The translations under genes were made by a program, and so were the position numbers. Below the pieces are notes generated by a model. The model saw nothing but the letters and a program-made list of their open reading frames with translations, did not search any database and was not told the DNA's origin. Positions 12,389 through 21,121 of a stretch of DNA of 64,000 nucleotides are shown here, piece after piece (position 1 is the stretch's first letter; each line of letters opens with the position of its first letter). The stretch covers positions 744,001 to 808,000 of the forward strand of contig NZ_WTVH02000008.1 in the NCBI RefSeq assembly GCF_012910785.2, read 5' to 3'. Source of the stretch: Aromatoleum buckelii. Its GTDB lineage: Bacteria > Pseudomonadota > Gammaproteobacteria > Burkholderiales > Rhodocyclaceae.

Positions 12389-13276
12389 ATGCCTGCCGAA
12401 CTCCCCGCAGCAACCATCGAATGCGTCATGCAGAGCCGCGCCGTCGAGCGCCTCGTTGCTGGACAGGCGACGTCCGACGGTGCCGGCGTGAAGCTCACGC
12501 GCGTGCTGACCCAGCCGCTGCAGCGTCGGCTCGATCCGTTCCTGATGCTCGACGCGTTCGGCAACGAGAACCCCGATGATTACCTCGCCGGTTTTCCCGA
12601 CCATCCGCATCGCGGCTTCGAGACGGTGACTTACATGATCGCCGGACGCATGCGCCACCGCGACAGCGCCGGCCACGAAGGGCTGCTCGCGAACGGCAGC
12701 GTGCAGTGGATGACTGCCGGCCGCGGCGTGATCCACTCCGAAATGCCGGAGCAGGAAGAAGGCGTCATGGAAGGTTTCCAGCTGTGGCTGAACCTGCCGG
12801 CGCGCGACAAGCTGTGCGAGCCGTGGTACCGCGACTTCGCCGCTGCCGACCTGCCGCGGTTCACTACGGCGGACGGTGCCGAAGTCCGGGTCATCGCCGG
12901 CGCGAGCGACGGTGTCGCCGGTGCAGTCACGCGCGAAGCGACCGCGCCGCTGTATCTCGACGTCCACCTGCCGGCCGCGACGCGCTTCGCCCAGACGCTG
13001 CCGCCGACGCACAATGCGTTCCTCTACGTCTATCGCGGCGAAGTCGCGGTCGGCGGCACGGCGGTCGCCGAACGGCGCATGGCGATCCTCGCGAACGCGC
13101 CGCACGCCGACGGCGTCGTCATCGAGGCGGGCACGGTGCCTGCGCGGTTGCTGCTGATCGCCGGTCGGCCGCTGAACGAGCCGATCGCGCAGTACGGCCC
13201 GTTCGTCATGAACACCGAGGCCGAGATCCACGCCGCGCTCGCCGACTGCCGCGACGGGCGCTTCGCCCCGCGCTGA
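12389..13276 (+). CDS. Pirin-family bicupin protein
   Basis: A 295-residue pirin. The N-terminal cupin carries the metal-ligand block FPDHPHRGFETVTYM (two histidines) and further GVIHSEMP (His and Glu), the set that binds iron in pirins and gives quercetinase activity in YhaK/YhhW-type members. The C-terminal domain is a second, non-metal cupin ending near NTEAEIHAALAD. The ATG at 12389 follows AGGAG. The gap to azoR is about 137 bp, so cotranscription is possible. Whether it is enzymatic or regulatory is not known. Confidence 0.9.
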   Translation: MPAELPAATIECVMQSRAVERLVAGQATSDGAGVKLTRVLTQPLQRRLDPFLMLDAFGNENPDDYLAGFPDHPHRGFETVTYMIAGRMRHRDSAGHEGLLANGSVQWMTAGRGVIHSEMPEQEEGVMEGFQLWLNLPARDKLCEPWYRDFAAADLPRFTTADGAEVRVIAGASDGVAGAVTREATAPLYLDVHLPAATRFAQTLPPTHNAFLYVYRGEVAVGGTAVAERRMAILANAPHADGVVIEAGTVPARLLLIAGRPLNEPIAQYGPFVMNTEAEIHAALADCRDGRFAPR

Positions 13277-13284
13277 CGAGGGGG

Positions 13285-14205
13285 TCAGTCTTCCCGCGCA
13301 AGCTGCACGAGCGCCGCGACCTGGTCGAGGATCGGTTGCGGCGTCGCGACGCTGCCGGCGAGCATCGCGCGGATCAGCACCGCGTTGGCGACGACGCCGG
13401 GCGCGTCGGCGACCCCTTCGAGCGGTGGCGCCCCGCCGCTTTCGGCGGGCCATGCGACGCTGGCGACGCCTTCGCGGAACGCTTCCATCGCCGGACGCCG
13501 GCGCGGATTCGCGTAGGCTTCGCCTTCGGTGCCGCGCATCAGCATCGCCCTCCCGCCATCGACGAGCAGGAACTCGTGCATCCGTTCGAGATATTCGGGG
13601 TGCGTGACCGCGACGACGCGCACGCTGCGGACGACGCACGGGTCGACCAGCTTCGCCATCGTGTGGCCGCTGCCGCGCACGCCGAGGCGCAGTCGCAGGC
13701 TGAGGAGGTGGTCCAGGCCGGGCAGCAGCTGCGGCAGCGTCAGGCACGCGATGCGGCGCTCGGCGAGCGCGCGGGCCGCGTCGTCGGTGTTCGCCGCCGG
13801 AACGATGTCGAGCGCGGCGAGGAGCCCGAACGGGCTGGTGCGCGACTCGAAGTCGTGCCGCCCCTGGATCAGCACCGGCACGCCTTCGCGCGCAACGAGC
13901 AGCGCGACGAGCGGCATCAGGTTCGCCTGGCGGCGCGCGCCGTTGTAAGTCGGCAGCACGACGCAGCGCGGTCCCGGCGGCACCTCCACGGCTTCGGTGC
14001 GGGCGTCCATCGCGCGCTTGAAGCCGACGAGCTCGTCGAGCGACTCGGTCTTGATGCGCAGCGCGATCAGCATCGCGCCGAGCTCGAGATCCGGCACCTT
14101 GCCGTCGAGAATGTCGCCGAACAGCGCTTCGGCGCTCGCCGTGTCGAGGGAGCGCGCGCCCTTGGCGCCGCGTCCGATTTCCTTGATGATCGAGGCGTAG
14201 GTCAT
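13285..14205 (-). CDS. ybiB: YbiB-type DNA-binding protein (TrpD2 / anthranilate phosphoribosyltransferase fold)
   Basis: A 306-residue protein of the glycosyltransferase family 3 fold. The N-terminal helical domain (ALFGDILDGKVPDLELGAMLIALRIKTES) is followed by a catalytic-like domain with LPTYNGARRQANLMPLVALL and a basic C-terminal half. Lack of the GTGGD phosphoribosyl-binding loop of TrpD and presence of the NGAR..NLMPL region identify the YbiB/TrpD2 branch. E. coli YbiB binds DNA and RNA non-specifically and is LexA-regulated; no LexA box was recognised here. The ATG at 14205 matches the family start MTYASIIKEIGRG. It is divergent from the dehydrogenase at 14256. Confidence 0.85.
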   Translation of the reverse strand: MTYASIIKEIGRGAKGARSLDTASAEALFGDILDGKVPDLELGAMLIALRIKTESLDELVGFKRAMDARTEAVEVPPGPRCVVLPTYNGARRQANLMPLVALLVAREGVPVLIQGRHDFESRTSPFGLLAALDIVPAANTDDAARALAERRIACLTLPQLLPGLDHLLSLRLRLGVRGSGHTMAKLVDPCVVRSVRVVAVTHPEYLERMHEFLLVDGGRAMLMRGTEGEAYANPRRRPAMEAFREGVASVAWPAESGGAPPLEGVADAPGVVANAVLIRAMLAGSVATPQPILDQVAALVQLARED

Positions 14206-14255
14206 GGCGCGATTATCCGTCGCCGTGGGCATTCCAGCCAGCCAGGAGCACAAGA

Positions 14256-15149
14256 ATGGAAGTCGGATTTATCGGACTCGGCCTGATGGGCCGTCCCATG
14301 GCGCTGAACCTGATGCGCGCGGGTCACCGCGTGCACGTCTGGAGCCGGCGCCGCGAATCGATGCAGCCGCTGCTCGACGCCGGCGCGGGCGACTGCGCGA
14401 GCGCGGCGGACGTCGCGTCGCGCGCCGAAGTCGTCATCAGCATTGTCGCCGACGCGCCCGATGTCGAAGAGGTCGCGCTCGGCGCGCAGGGGCTCGCCGA
14501 CGGCGCGCGCCCCGGCCTCGTGTTCGTCGACATGAGCACGATCGCGCCGGCCGCGGCACAGTCGATCGCGGCGCGGCTCGCCGAGCGCGGCATCGCGATG
14601 CTCGACGCGCCGGTGTCCGGCGGCGAAGTCGGCGCGATCGGCGCGACGCTGACGATCATGGTCGGCGGCGACACTGCTGCATTCGAGCGGGCAAAGCCGC
14701 TGTTCGACGCGATGGGCCGCACGGTATCGCTGATCGGCGCGAGCGGCGCCGGGCAGGTCGCGAAAGCATGCAACCAGATTCTCACCGGCGTCGGCGTCGC
14801 GGCCGTTGCCGAAGCGATGAACTTCGCGCACAAGAGCGGCGTCGATGCGGCGAAAGTGCGCGAAGCGCTGCTCGGCGGCTTCGCCTATTCGCGCATCCTC
14901 GAAAACCACGGCCAGCGGATGCTGGAGCGCAACTTCAAGCCGGGCTTCAAGGCGTGGATGCACCAGAAGGACATGCGCATCGTCATGGAAGAGGCGCATC
15001 GCCTCGGCCTCGCGCTGCCGTCGGCGGCAGCGACTGCGCAGATGTTCAACGCGATGGTCGGCAGTGGGCTGGGCGACGACGACTCGGTCGCGATGCTGAA
15101 GCTCCTCGAACGCATGAGCGGCGGCGAGCGCGGGCCGGAGGGCGAATGA
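14256..15149 (+). CDS. NAD(P)-dependent beta-hydroxyacid dehydrogenase
   Basis: A 297-residue member of the 3-hydroxyisobutyrate dehydrogenase / tartronate semialdehyde reductase family. The N-terminal Rossmann motif is GLGLMGRPMA (residues 7-16), then DMSTIAP, the substrate loop DAPVSGGEVGA and the catalytic-lysine segment GAGQVAKACNQI near residue 170. The C-terminal helical domain ends LLERMSGG. The exact substrate (2-hydroxy-3-oxopropionate, 3-hydroxyisobutyrate or a gamma-hydroxybutyrate-like acid) cannot be assigned. It overlaps a paralogue downstream and is likely translationally coupled to it. Confidence 0.87.
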   Translation: MEVGFIGLGLMGRPMALNLMRAGHRVHVWSRRRESMQPLLDAGAGDCASAADVASRAEVVISIVADAPDVEEVALGAQGLADGARPGLVFVDMSTIAPAAAQSIAARLAERGIAMLDAPVSGGEVGAIGATLTIMVGGDTAAFERAKPLFDAMGRTVSLIGASGAGQVAKACNQILTGVGVAAVAEAMNFAHKSGVDAAKVREALLGGFAYSRILENHGQRMLERNFKPGFKAWMHQKDMRIVMEEAHRLGLALPSAAATAQMFNAMVGSGLGDDDSVAMLKLLERMSGGERGPEGE

Positions 15150-16021
15150 TGGAAGTCGGCTTCGTCGGCCTCGGCGTCATGGGCCTGCCGATGGCGCGGC
15201 ACCTGCAACAGGCCGGCCACCGCCTGCACCTGTGGGCGCGACGGCCGGAGAGCGTCGCGCCGTTCGCGGGCAGCGATGCGGTCACGCACGCCCGTCCGGC
15301 TGCGCTTGCTGCAGCGACGGAGGTTACGTTCACCGTCGTCACCGCGAGCGCGGACGTCGAGCAGCTCGCGCTCGGCGCGGAAGGCTTGATCCACGGGGCG
15401 CGGCCCGGCTGGGTGCATGTCGACATGAGCACGATCGCTCCGGCCAGCGCGCGTCGCATCGCGGCAGCTTTCGAAGCGCGCGGCGCGGCGATGCTCGATG
15501 CGCCGGTATCGGGCGGCGCGCAAGGGGCGCAGGACGCGACGCTCGCGATCATGGTCGGCGGCGGCGCCGACGTGCTCGAACGGCTGCGGCCGCTGCTCGC
15601 GTGCCTCGGGCGGACGATCGTGCATGTCGGCGGCAGCGGCGCCGGGCAGGTCGCGAAAGCGTGCAACCAGATGATCATGGTCGCCGCGATCGAAGCCTGT
15701 GCCGAAGCGATGCATCTGGCGAACGCGCACGGCGTCGACCTCGCGGCGGTCCGCAGCGCGCTGCTCGGCGGTTCGGCGGCATCCCGGGTGCTGGAAGTGA
15801 TGGGCGAACGGATGGTGCGGCGCGACTTCGCCGCCGGCATCGAGTCGCGGTTGCATCACAAGGATTTCGGCATCCTCATGGACGAAGCGGCGAGGCTCGG
15901 CGCGCCGCTGCCGATCGCTGCGCAGGTGTGGCAGCAGTTGAACGCGCTGATGGCGGGCGGCGGCGGGCGGGACGACACGTCCGCGCTGCTGCGGGTGCTC
16001 GAAGCGGCGTCCGGAGCGTGA
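15149..16021 (+). CDS. Second NAD(P)-dependent beta-hydroxyacid dehydrogenase
   Basis: A 290-residue paralogue of the preceding gene with the same motifs: GLGVMGLPMA, DMSTIAP, DAPVSGGAQGAQ and GAGQVAKACNQM. Two ATG codons (15146 and 15149) are in frame; 15149 gives MEVGFVG, aligned with the upstream paralogue, and lies 6 nt after GGAGGG. The shared start with the upstream stop indicates coupled expression. The two copies have diverged in the substrate region, so they may act on different acids or form a heteromer; neither is shown by sequence alone. Confidence 0.87.
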   Translation: MEVGFVGLGVMGLPMARHLQQAGHRLHLWARRPESVAPFAGSDAVTHARPAALAAATEVTFTVVTASADVEQLALGAEGLIHGARPGWVHVDMSTIAPASARRIAAAFEARGAAMLDAPVSGGAQGAQDATLAIMVGGGADVLERLRPLLACLGRTIVHVGGSGAGQVAKACNQMIMVAAIEACAEAMHLANAHGVDLAAVRSALLGGSAASRVLEVMGERMVRRDFAAGIESRLHHKDFGILMDEAARLGAPLPIAAQVWQQLNALMAGGGGRDDTSALLRVLEAASGA

Positions 16022-16077
16022 GGCGAAGTGATGGCGACTTCGGCGCAGCGACCGAGCGCAGACGAGGCAGGCAAATA

Positions 16078-16139
16078 CCGTTCGGGCTGAGCCTGTCGAA
16101 GCCCTGCCAATGCCCTTCGACAGGGCTCAGGGCGAACGG
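16078..16139. repeat. Interspersed inverted repeat (GTTCGGGCTGAGCCTGTCGA family)
   Basis: Two arms, 16078-16101 and about 16115-16139, are imperfect reverse complements around a short loop: CCGTTCGGGCTGAGCCTGTC and its counterpart reading GACAGGGCTCAGGGCGAACGG. Elements with this core are a common short intergenic repeat in many high-GC proteobacteria. It sits between two convergent genes and could act as a bidirectional transcription-end hairpin, although no T-run follows. Confidence 0.6.
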
Positions 16140-16196
16140 TTGTAATTAATTGCCGAACGTGCGCGCCTCCGGCGAGGCGAAATTTTGTTTCCCGCG

Positions 16197-16862
16197 CTAC
16201 GGCTGCTGCTCCGCCGGCTTGCCGTACCAGCGGAAGCGCTCGACGACTTCTTGCATCTCGTCGTCCGACAGCAGCACCGGTTCGCCGAGCTGCCGCGTGC
16301 GCCAGTATTGTTCGCACAGGCTCTCGAACTCGAGCGCGAGCGCGAGCGCATTGGCGAGGTTGCGGCCGAACACGAGCATGCCGTGGTTCGCGATCAGGCA
16401 CGCGCTGCGTTCTTCGATCGCCACCGAGATGTTGTCCGACAGCGCCTGCGTGCCGAACGTCGCATACGCGGCGCAGCGCACGGTATGGCCGCCGAAGCGC
16501 GCGATCATGTAGTGGAACGGCGGGATCTCGAGTCGCTGGCATGCGAGCGCGGTCGCGAACGGCGCGTGCGCGTGGATGATCGCGCCGGCTTCGGGCCGCA
16601 GCGCATAGAGGTCGTGGTGCAGCCGCCATTCGCTCGATGGCGCGAACCGGCCGGTCGGCGTGCCGTCGGCGGCGACGACGACCATGTCCTCGGCACCGCA
16701 GGATTCGGGCGCGAGGCCGCTCGGCGTGATCAGCATGCCGCCGCGCGTGCGCGCGCTCGCATTGCCCGAGCTGCCGATGTTCAGACGCGCCGCACTCGTC
16801 GCCAGCGCAGTCGCGAGGAGTTCGGCACGGAGGTCGGCGCCCTGGGCGTCCGGCGGGCTCAT
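16197..16862 (-). CDS. Class II aldolase, L-fuculose-phosphate-aldolase-like (candidate Ald2)
   Basis: A 221-residue zinc class II aldolase/adducin-family protein. It carries the phosphate-binding GSSGNASAR and SSEWRLHHDLY blocks, the zinc HAHAP motif near residue 98, PPFHYMIARFGGH and ANHGMLVFG with the third histidine. These follow L-fuculose-1-phosphate aldolase closely and differ from the MtnB dehydratase pattern. Its ATG overlaps the stop of mtnA. In organisms with the DHAP shunt, an isomerase of the MtnA type feeds such an aldolase (Ald2), which splits 5-methylthioribulose-1-phosphate or 5-deoxyribulose-1-phosphate into DHAP and an aldehyde. That role is inferred from context. MtnB remains the main alternative. 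Confidence 0.8.
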   Translation of the reverse strand: MSPPDAQGADLRAELLATALATSAARLNIGSSGNASARTRGGMLITPSGLAPESCGAEDMVVVAADGTPTGRFAPSSEWRLHHDLYALRPEAGAIIHAHAPFATALACQRLEIPPFHYMIARFGGHTVRCAAYATFGTQALSDNISVAIEERSACLIANHGMLVFGRNLANALALALEFESLCEQYWRTRQLGEPVLLSDDEMQEVVERFRWYGKPAEQQP

Positions 16863-17938
16863 GGTGCCTCCGGGAACAGGTCGCGTAGCCGGCCGGGGGG
16901 GCTCGCTCCGCGCTCGGTGATGATGCTCGTGATCAGGCGGGCCGGCGTCACGTCGAACGCCGGGTTCGCGGCGCCGGTGGTGTCCGGCACGAGCGCGACG
17001 TTCTGCACGCTGCCGTCGACTGCAACGCCCTGCACGCTGCGCACTTCGGCCGGGCCGCGGTCTTCGATCGGGATCGCGGCGCCGTCCGGGCAGGCGAAGT
17101 CGATCGTCGACAGCGGCGCGGCGATATGGAACGGCACACCGTGTTCGCGCGCCGCGAGCGCTTTCAGGTACGTCCCGACCTTGTTCGCCGAGTCGCCGTT
17201 CGCCGCGACGCGGTCGGCGCCGGTGATCACGAGGTCGACTTCGCCGCGCGCGAGCAGGATTCCGGCGGCATTGTCCGCGATCACGCTGTGCGGCACGCCC
17301 GCTTCGCGCAGCTCCCACGCGGTCAGCAGCCCCTGGTTGCGCGGCCGCGTTTCGCTGACCCACACATGCACTGCGATGCCCCGTGCATGGGCAGCGTAGA
17401 CCGGCGCGAGCGCGGTGCCGGCGCCGCAGGTCGCGAGCCAGCCGGCGTTGCAATGGGTCATGACGCGGACCGGCCCGTTGCGCCGCGCGGCGACCGCTTC
17501 GAGCAGCGCGACGCCGTGGGCGCCAATCGCGGCACAGGTCTCGGCGTCGCCGGCGCGGATCGTTTCGGCTTCGGCCCACGCCGCGTCGAGCCGCGCCGAA
17601 GCGGGCAGCGGGCGCAGCCGCGCCTCCATGCGGCCGAGCGCCCAGTGCAGGTTGACGGCAGTCGGTCGCGTCGCGGCGAGCGTCTGCAGCGCGATGTCGA
17701 GCTGCGCGTCGCTGCCGTCGGCGATGAGTGCGATCGCGACACCGAACGCGGCGGTCGCGCCGATCAGCGGCGCGCCGCGCACTTCCATCGAATGGATCGC
17801 GGTGGCGACCGCAGCGAGCGTGGCCAACCGGCGCTGTTCGGTGCGGAATGGCAGCCGCGTCTGGTCGAGGACCACGATCGCGTCGCCGTCGCGGGCCAGC
17901 GTCGGCACGGGTTGAGTGAAAATCGGATGAGTAGGCAT
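16859..17938 (-). CDS. mtnA: S-methyl-5-thioribose-1-phosphate isomerase
   Basis: A 359-residue eIF2B-fold isomerase converting 5-methylthioribose-1-phosphate to 5-methylthioribulose-1-phosphate. Diagnostic features are MEVRGAPLIGATAAFG near residue 50, the catalytic cysteine region MTHCNAGWLATCGAGTALAP near 165, VSETRPRNQG, and the catalytic aspartate in ITGADRVAANGDSANKVGT near 240. It ends with PEDRG-like and DVTPARLITSIITERG segments normal for the family. The ATG at 17938 gives the standard start; one at 17947 is also possible. The downstream aldolase overlaps by 4 bp and an aminotransferase is divergent, suggesting one salvage unit. Confidence 0.92.
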   Translation of the reverse strand: MPTHPIFTQPVPTLARDGDAIVVLDQTRLPFRTEQRRLATLAAVATAIHSMEVRGAPLIGATAAFGVAIALIADGSDAQLDIALQTLAATRPTAVNLHWALGRMEARLRPLPASARLDAAWAEAETIRAGDAETCAAIGAHGVALLEAVAARRNGPVRVMTHCNAGWLATCGAGTALAPVYAAHARGIAVHVWVSETRPRNQGLLTAWELREAGVPHSVIADNAAGILLARGEVDLVITGADRVAANGDSANKVGTYLKALAAREHGVPFHIAAPLSTIDFACPDGAAIPIEDRGPAEVRSVQGVAVDGSVQNVALVPDTTGAANPAFDVTPARLITSIITERGASPPGRLRDLFPEAP

Positions 17939-18071
17939 GATCGCCATTTTAGCGCTTCGCGACGGCAGCACCGCGCACGGGCTCCCGCGATGCCCCGGCA
18001 TTGGCCCCTCATTGGTCGTTCTCGCGCACTCTGCGAGAATCCCCCGATCCCGTTCTCGCGCGCCGCTCACC

Positions 18072-19229
18072 ATGCCCACTTTCCCCGCCCGCATCGACTC
18101 CCGCCTGCCGCAGGTCGGCACGACGATCTTCACGGTGATGTCCCGTCTCGCGCAGGAATGCGGCGCGATCAACCTGTCGCAGGGCTTCCCCGACTTCAAC
18201 GCTGACGACATGCTGTTCGAGCGCGTCGCGTACTGGATGCGCGCCGGATTCAATCAGTACGCGCCGCTGGCGGGCGTGCCGCCGCTGCGCGAGGCGATCG
18301 CGCACAAGGTCGCGGCGCTGTATGGCACCACGTACGACGCGGAAACCGAGATCACGGTCACTGCCGGGGCGACGCAAGCTCTTTTCACCGCGGTCGCGGC
18401 GCTCGTGCATCCGGGCGACGAAGTCATCGTGTTCGAGCCGGTGTACGACTCGTACGCGCCGGCGATCGAACTGCAGGGCGGACGCGTCGTGCGGCTGCAG
18501 CTGGCCGCCCCGGACTACCGGCCCGACTGGGACGCGGTCGCCGCCGCGATTACGCCGCGCACGCGGATGATCATGATCAACAGCCCGCACAACCCGACCG
18601 CGACGGTGTGGTCGGCCGACGACCTCGCGTGGCTCGCGGCGCTGACGCGCGGCACTGGCATCGTCGTCGTGTCCGACGAGGTCTATGAGCACATCGTCTT
18701 CGACGGCACGCGCCACGAGAGCTGCGCGCGCGACGCCGAACTCGCTGCGCGCAGCGTCATCGTGTCGAGCTTCGGCAAGACGTATCACATCACCGGCTGG
18801 AAAGTCGGTTACGTCGTCGCGCCGCGCGAGCTGATGGCCGAGTTCCGCAAGGTGCACCAGTTCAACGTGTTCACCGTCAACACCCCGGTTCAGCTCGCGC
18901 TCGCCGACTACATGGCGGACGCGTCGCGACACGAAGGGCTCGCGGCGTTCTATCAGGCCAAGCGCGATTTCTTCCGCGCTGCGCTCGGCGGCTCGCGCTT
19001 CGAACTGCTGCCGTCGGCCGGCACGTATTTCCAGCTCGTCCGTTATCGCGCGATCTGCGACGAGCCCGACACCGCTTTCGTCGAACGCCTGACGCGCGAC
19101 ACTGGTGTCGCCGCGATTCCGGTTTCCGCATTCTTCGCCGACGGTCGCGACGAGCGCGTGATCCGCTTCTGTTTCGCGAAGAACGAGGCGACACTCGCCG
19201 CGGCATGCGAGCGGCTGTGCCGGGTGTAA
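18072..19229 (+). CDS. PLP aminotransferase, methionine aminotransferase (YbdL) type
   Basis: A 385-residue class I/II aminotransferase. It begins SRLPQVGTTIFTVMSRLAQE and NLSQGFPDF, a start shared with YbdL/KAT-type enzymes. The aspartate and PLP lysine lie in VVSDEVYEHIVFD and SSFGKTYHITGWKVGYV (near residue 238). YbdL-like enzymes prefer methionine and aromatic amino acids and can convert 2-oxo-4-methylthiobutyrate to methionine. Divergence from mtnA (about 130 bp apart) supports a sulfur-salvage role, but many homologues have broader function. The ATG at 18072 gives the family N-terminus. Confidence 0.87.
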   Translation: MPTFPARIDSRLPQVGTTIFTVMSRLAQECGAINLSQGFPDFNADDMLFERVAYWMRAGFNQYAPLAGVPPLREAIAHKVAALYGTTYDAETEITVTAGATQALFTAVAALVHPGDEVIVFEPVYDSYAPAIELQGGRVVRLQLAAPDYRPDWDAVAAAITPRTRMIMINSPHNPTATVWSADDLAWLAALTRGTGIVVVSDEVYEHIVFDGTRHESCARDAELAARSVIVSSFGKTYHITGWKVGYVVAPRELMAEFRKVHQFNVFTVNTPVQLALADYMADASRHEGLAAFYQAKRDFFRAALGGSRFELLPSAGTYFQLVRYRAICDEPDTAFVERLTRDTGVAAIPVSAFFADGRDERVIRFCFAKNEATLAAACERLCRV

Positions 19230-19279
19230 CGTTGGCTGCGTGCTAAACTCGCCGCGCTTCGTTCCTGATAGATCCGCTC

Positions 19280-19522
19280 GTGCGAAACCTGCTCATCTTC
19301 ATTCTCGTCCTCGTCGTCATCTGGTGGGTGCGCCGCGCGTTGAGCAAGCCCCGCGGAAGCGATCCGCGCGCGGCCGGCCGGCGGGGGGGACCGAAGAACG
19401 CGCCCGAACCGATGCTCGCGTGCGACCAGTGCGGCGTGCATGTGCCGGAGAGCGAAGGCGTGCACGACGACAACGGGTTTTTCTGCTGCGAGGAACACCG
19501 GCGCCTCGGCGTGCGGCGCTGA
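19280..19522 (+). CDS. PP0621-type small membrane-anchored protein with cysteine knuckle
   Basis: An 80-residue protein with an N-terminal hydrophobic helix (LLIFILVLVVIWWVRRAL), a basic linker and a C-terminal CDQCGVHVPESEGV...FFCCEEH segment. The cysteines and histidine look like a small zinc-binding knuckle. This layout matches the PP0621 family of unknown function, often located just before pilSR as here. It starts at GTG 19280 and ends 6 bp before the first possible start of the sensor kinase, so the three genes probably form one operon. Confidence 0.75.
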   Translation: MRNLLIFILVLVVIWWVRRALSKPRGSDPRAAGRRGGPKNAPEPMLACDQCGVHVPESEGVHDDNGFFCCEEHRRLGVRR

Positions 19523-19537
19523 CGGCGCGTGCGCCCG

Positions 19538-21121
19538 ATGGCTGTGGCGGCATTCCCCGATCCGGACCTGGACCCGTCGCGCTGGGTTCCGCTGCGCTAC
19601 CTGAACTTTTTCCGGCTCGTCATCGCCGGGCTGTTCCTCGTCGCCGGCAGCGAGCTGCAGCTCGGTCATGAAGCGCCGAAAGTCCTCATCGCGGTCGCGT
19701 TCGCCTATATCGCCGCCGTCCTGACGCTGGGGTTCCCGGACGCCGCGCGGCGCATCGGCCTCGATCGGCTGATCATGCTGCAGGTCGTCATCGACATCGC
19801 CGTGCTCGCGACGATCATGTGGGCGAGCGGCGGCTACCGCAGCGGCATCCCGGTGCTGATGATGGTGATCCTCGCGGGCGCCGGGCTGGTCGCGCAGGGG
19901 CGGGCGGTGCTGTTCTTCGCGTCGCTCGCGACCGTCGTCGTGCTCGCCGAGAACAGCTGGCGGTTCTTCAGCGGACGCTCCTCGGCGGATTTCCTGCAGG
20001 TCGGCTTCGTCTGCATCGGCTTCTTCGGCATCGCGATCGTCGCGCGTCTGCTCGCGCTGCGCGCGAAAGCGAACGAGTCGCTCGCGACGCTGCGCGGCGT
20101 AGCGCTGGCGAAGCAGCAGGCCGTCAATGAACGCATCATCCGCGACATGCAGGACGGCGTGTTGGTGCTCGGCGCCGACGGACGGGTGCGCCAGGCCAAC
20201 CCGAGCGCCGCGCTGCTGCTCGGCGTCGATTCGCTCGAAGGCAGGCTGCTCGCCGAACTCGACGAGAGTTTTTCCGATTTCCGCGTCCGCTGCGCGACTG
20301 CAGACGGTGCGCTGCAGCGCATGCGCGCGTCCGGCAAGCTGCTGCGCTGCCGCGCGGTTGGCGCCGGGGAAGATCGCGAGGGCGACGGAGGAGAGTGGGG
20401 AGGAAGCGAGGGCGACACCCTGGTCTACCTGACCGATTTCGAAGAAATCCTGCAGCGCATGCAGCAGATGAAGCTCGCGGCGCTGGGCCGCCTGACGGCG
20501 AGCATGGCGCACGAGATCCGCAACCCGCTGTCGGCGGTGATGCAGGCGGCCGAGCTGCTGACCGAGGAAAAGCGCGCCGACGTCCAGGTCCGGCTGGTGC
20601 GCATCATCAACGACAACGCGCGGCGCATCGAGCGCATGGTGCGCGACGTGCTGGCGCTCGGCCGGCGCGAGGAAGCGCTGCCCGAGGCGCTTGCGCTCGC
20701 CCCTTTCGTCGCAACCGTGATCGAGGAATCGACGCTCGGCGGCGCAGCGGAACGGGACGTTTTCCGTGTCGAAATCCCGGCGCGGGCGACGCTCGGCATC
20801 GACCGCGCGCATCTGCACCAGATCCTCGACAACCTCGTCGCGAACGCGCGGCGCTATTGCTCCGGCCAGCCCGGCTCGGTGCGCCTGTTCGCCGTCGACG
20901 AGGGCGGGCGCACGGCGCTCCACGTGCTCGACGACGGGCCCGGCATCGATGCCGCCGAGCGGCTGCGCGTCTTCGAACCTTTCTTCACGACACATCCGAA
21001 AGGCACCGGCCTCGGGCTTTATATCGCGCGCGAACTCGCCGAAGCGAACGGCGCGACGCTCGAGCTCGCGGACAACGCTCCCGGCGCCCACTTCGTGCTC
21101 ACTGGACGTACCCAGCCATGA
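19538..21121 (+). CDS. pilS: PilS-type sensor histidine kinase
   Basis: A 527-residue membrane kinase. About six N-terminal hydrophobic helices (residues 20-180) replace a periplasmic sensor domain, as in PilS. A PAS-like segment (IIRDMQDGVLVLGADGRVRQANP) precedes the H-box MAHEIRNPLSAV, the N-box LDNLVANARRY, and the G-boxes DDGPGI and GTGLGLYIA. PilS senses pilin levels in the membrane and phosphorylates PilR. I used ATG 19538; a GTG at 19529 would add three residues. The stop overlaps the pilR start. Confidence 0.88.
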   Translation: MAVAAFPDPDLDPSRWVPLRYLNFFRLVIAGLFLVAGSELQLGHEAPKVLIAVAFAYIAAVLTLGFPDAARRIGLDRLIMLQVVIDIAVLATIMWASGGYRSGIPVLMMVILAGAGLVAQGRAVLFFASLATVVVLAENSWRFFSGRSSADFLQVGFVCIGFFGIAIVARLLALRAKANESLATLRGVALAKQQAVNERIIRDMQDGVLVLGADGRVRQANPSAALLLGVDSLEGRLLAELDESFSDFRVRCATADGALQRMRASGKLLRCRAVGAGEDREGDGGEWGGSEGDTLVYLTDFEEILQRMQQMKLAALGRLTASMAHEIRNPLSAVMQAAELLTEEKRADVQVRLVRIINDNARRIERMVRDVLALGRREEALPEALALAPFVATVIEESTLGGAAERDVFRVEIPARATLGIDRAHLHQILDNLVANARRYCSGQPGSVRLFAVDEGGRTALHVLDDGPGIDAAERLRVFEPFFTTHPKGTGLGLYIARELAEANGATLELADNAPGAHFVLTGRTQP

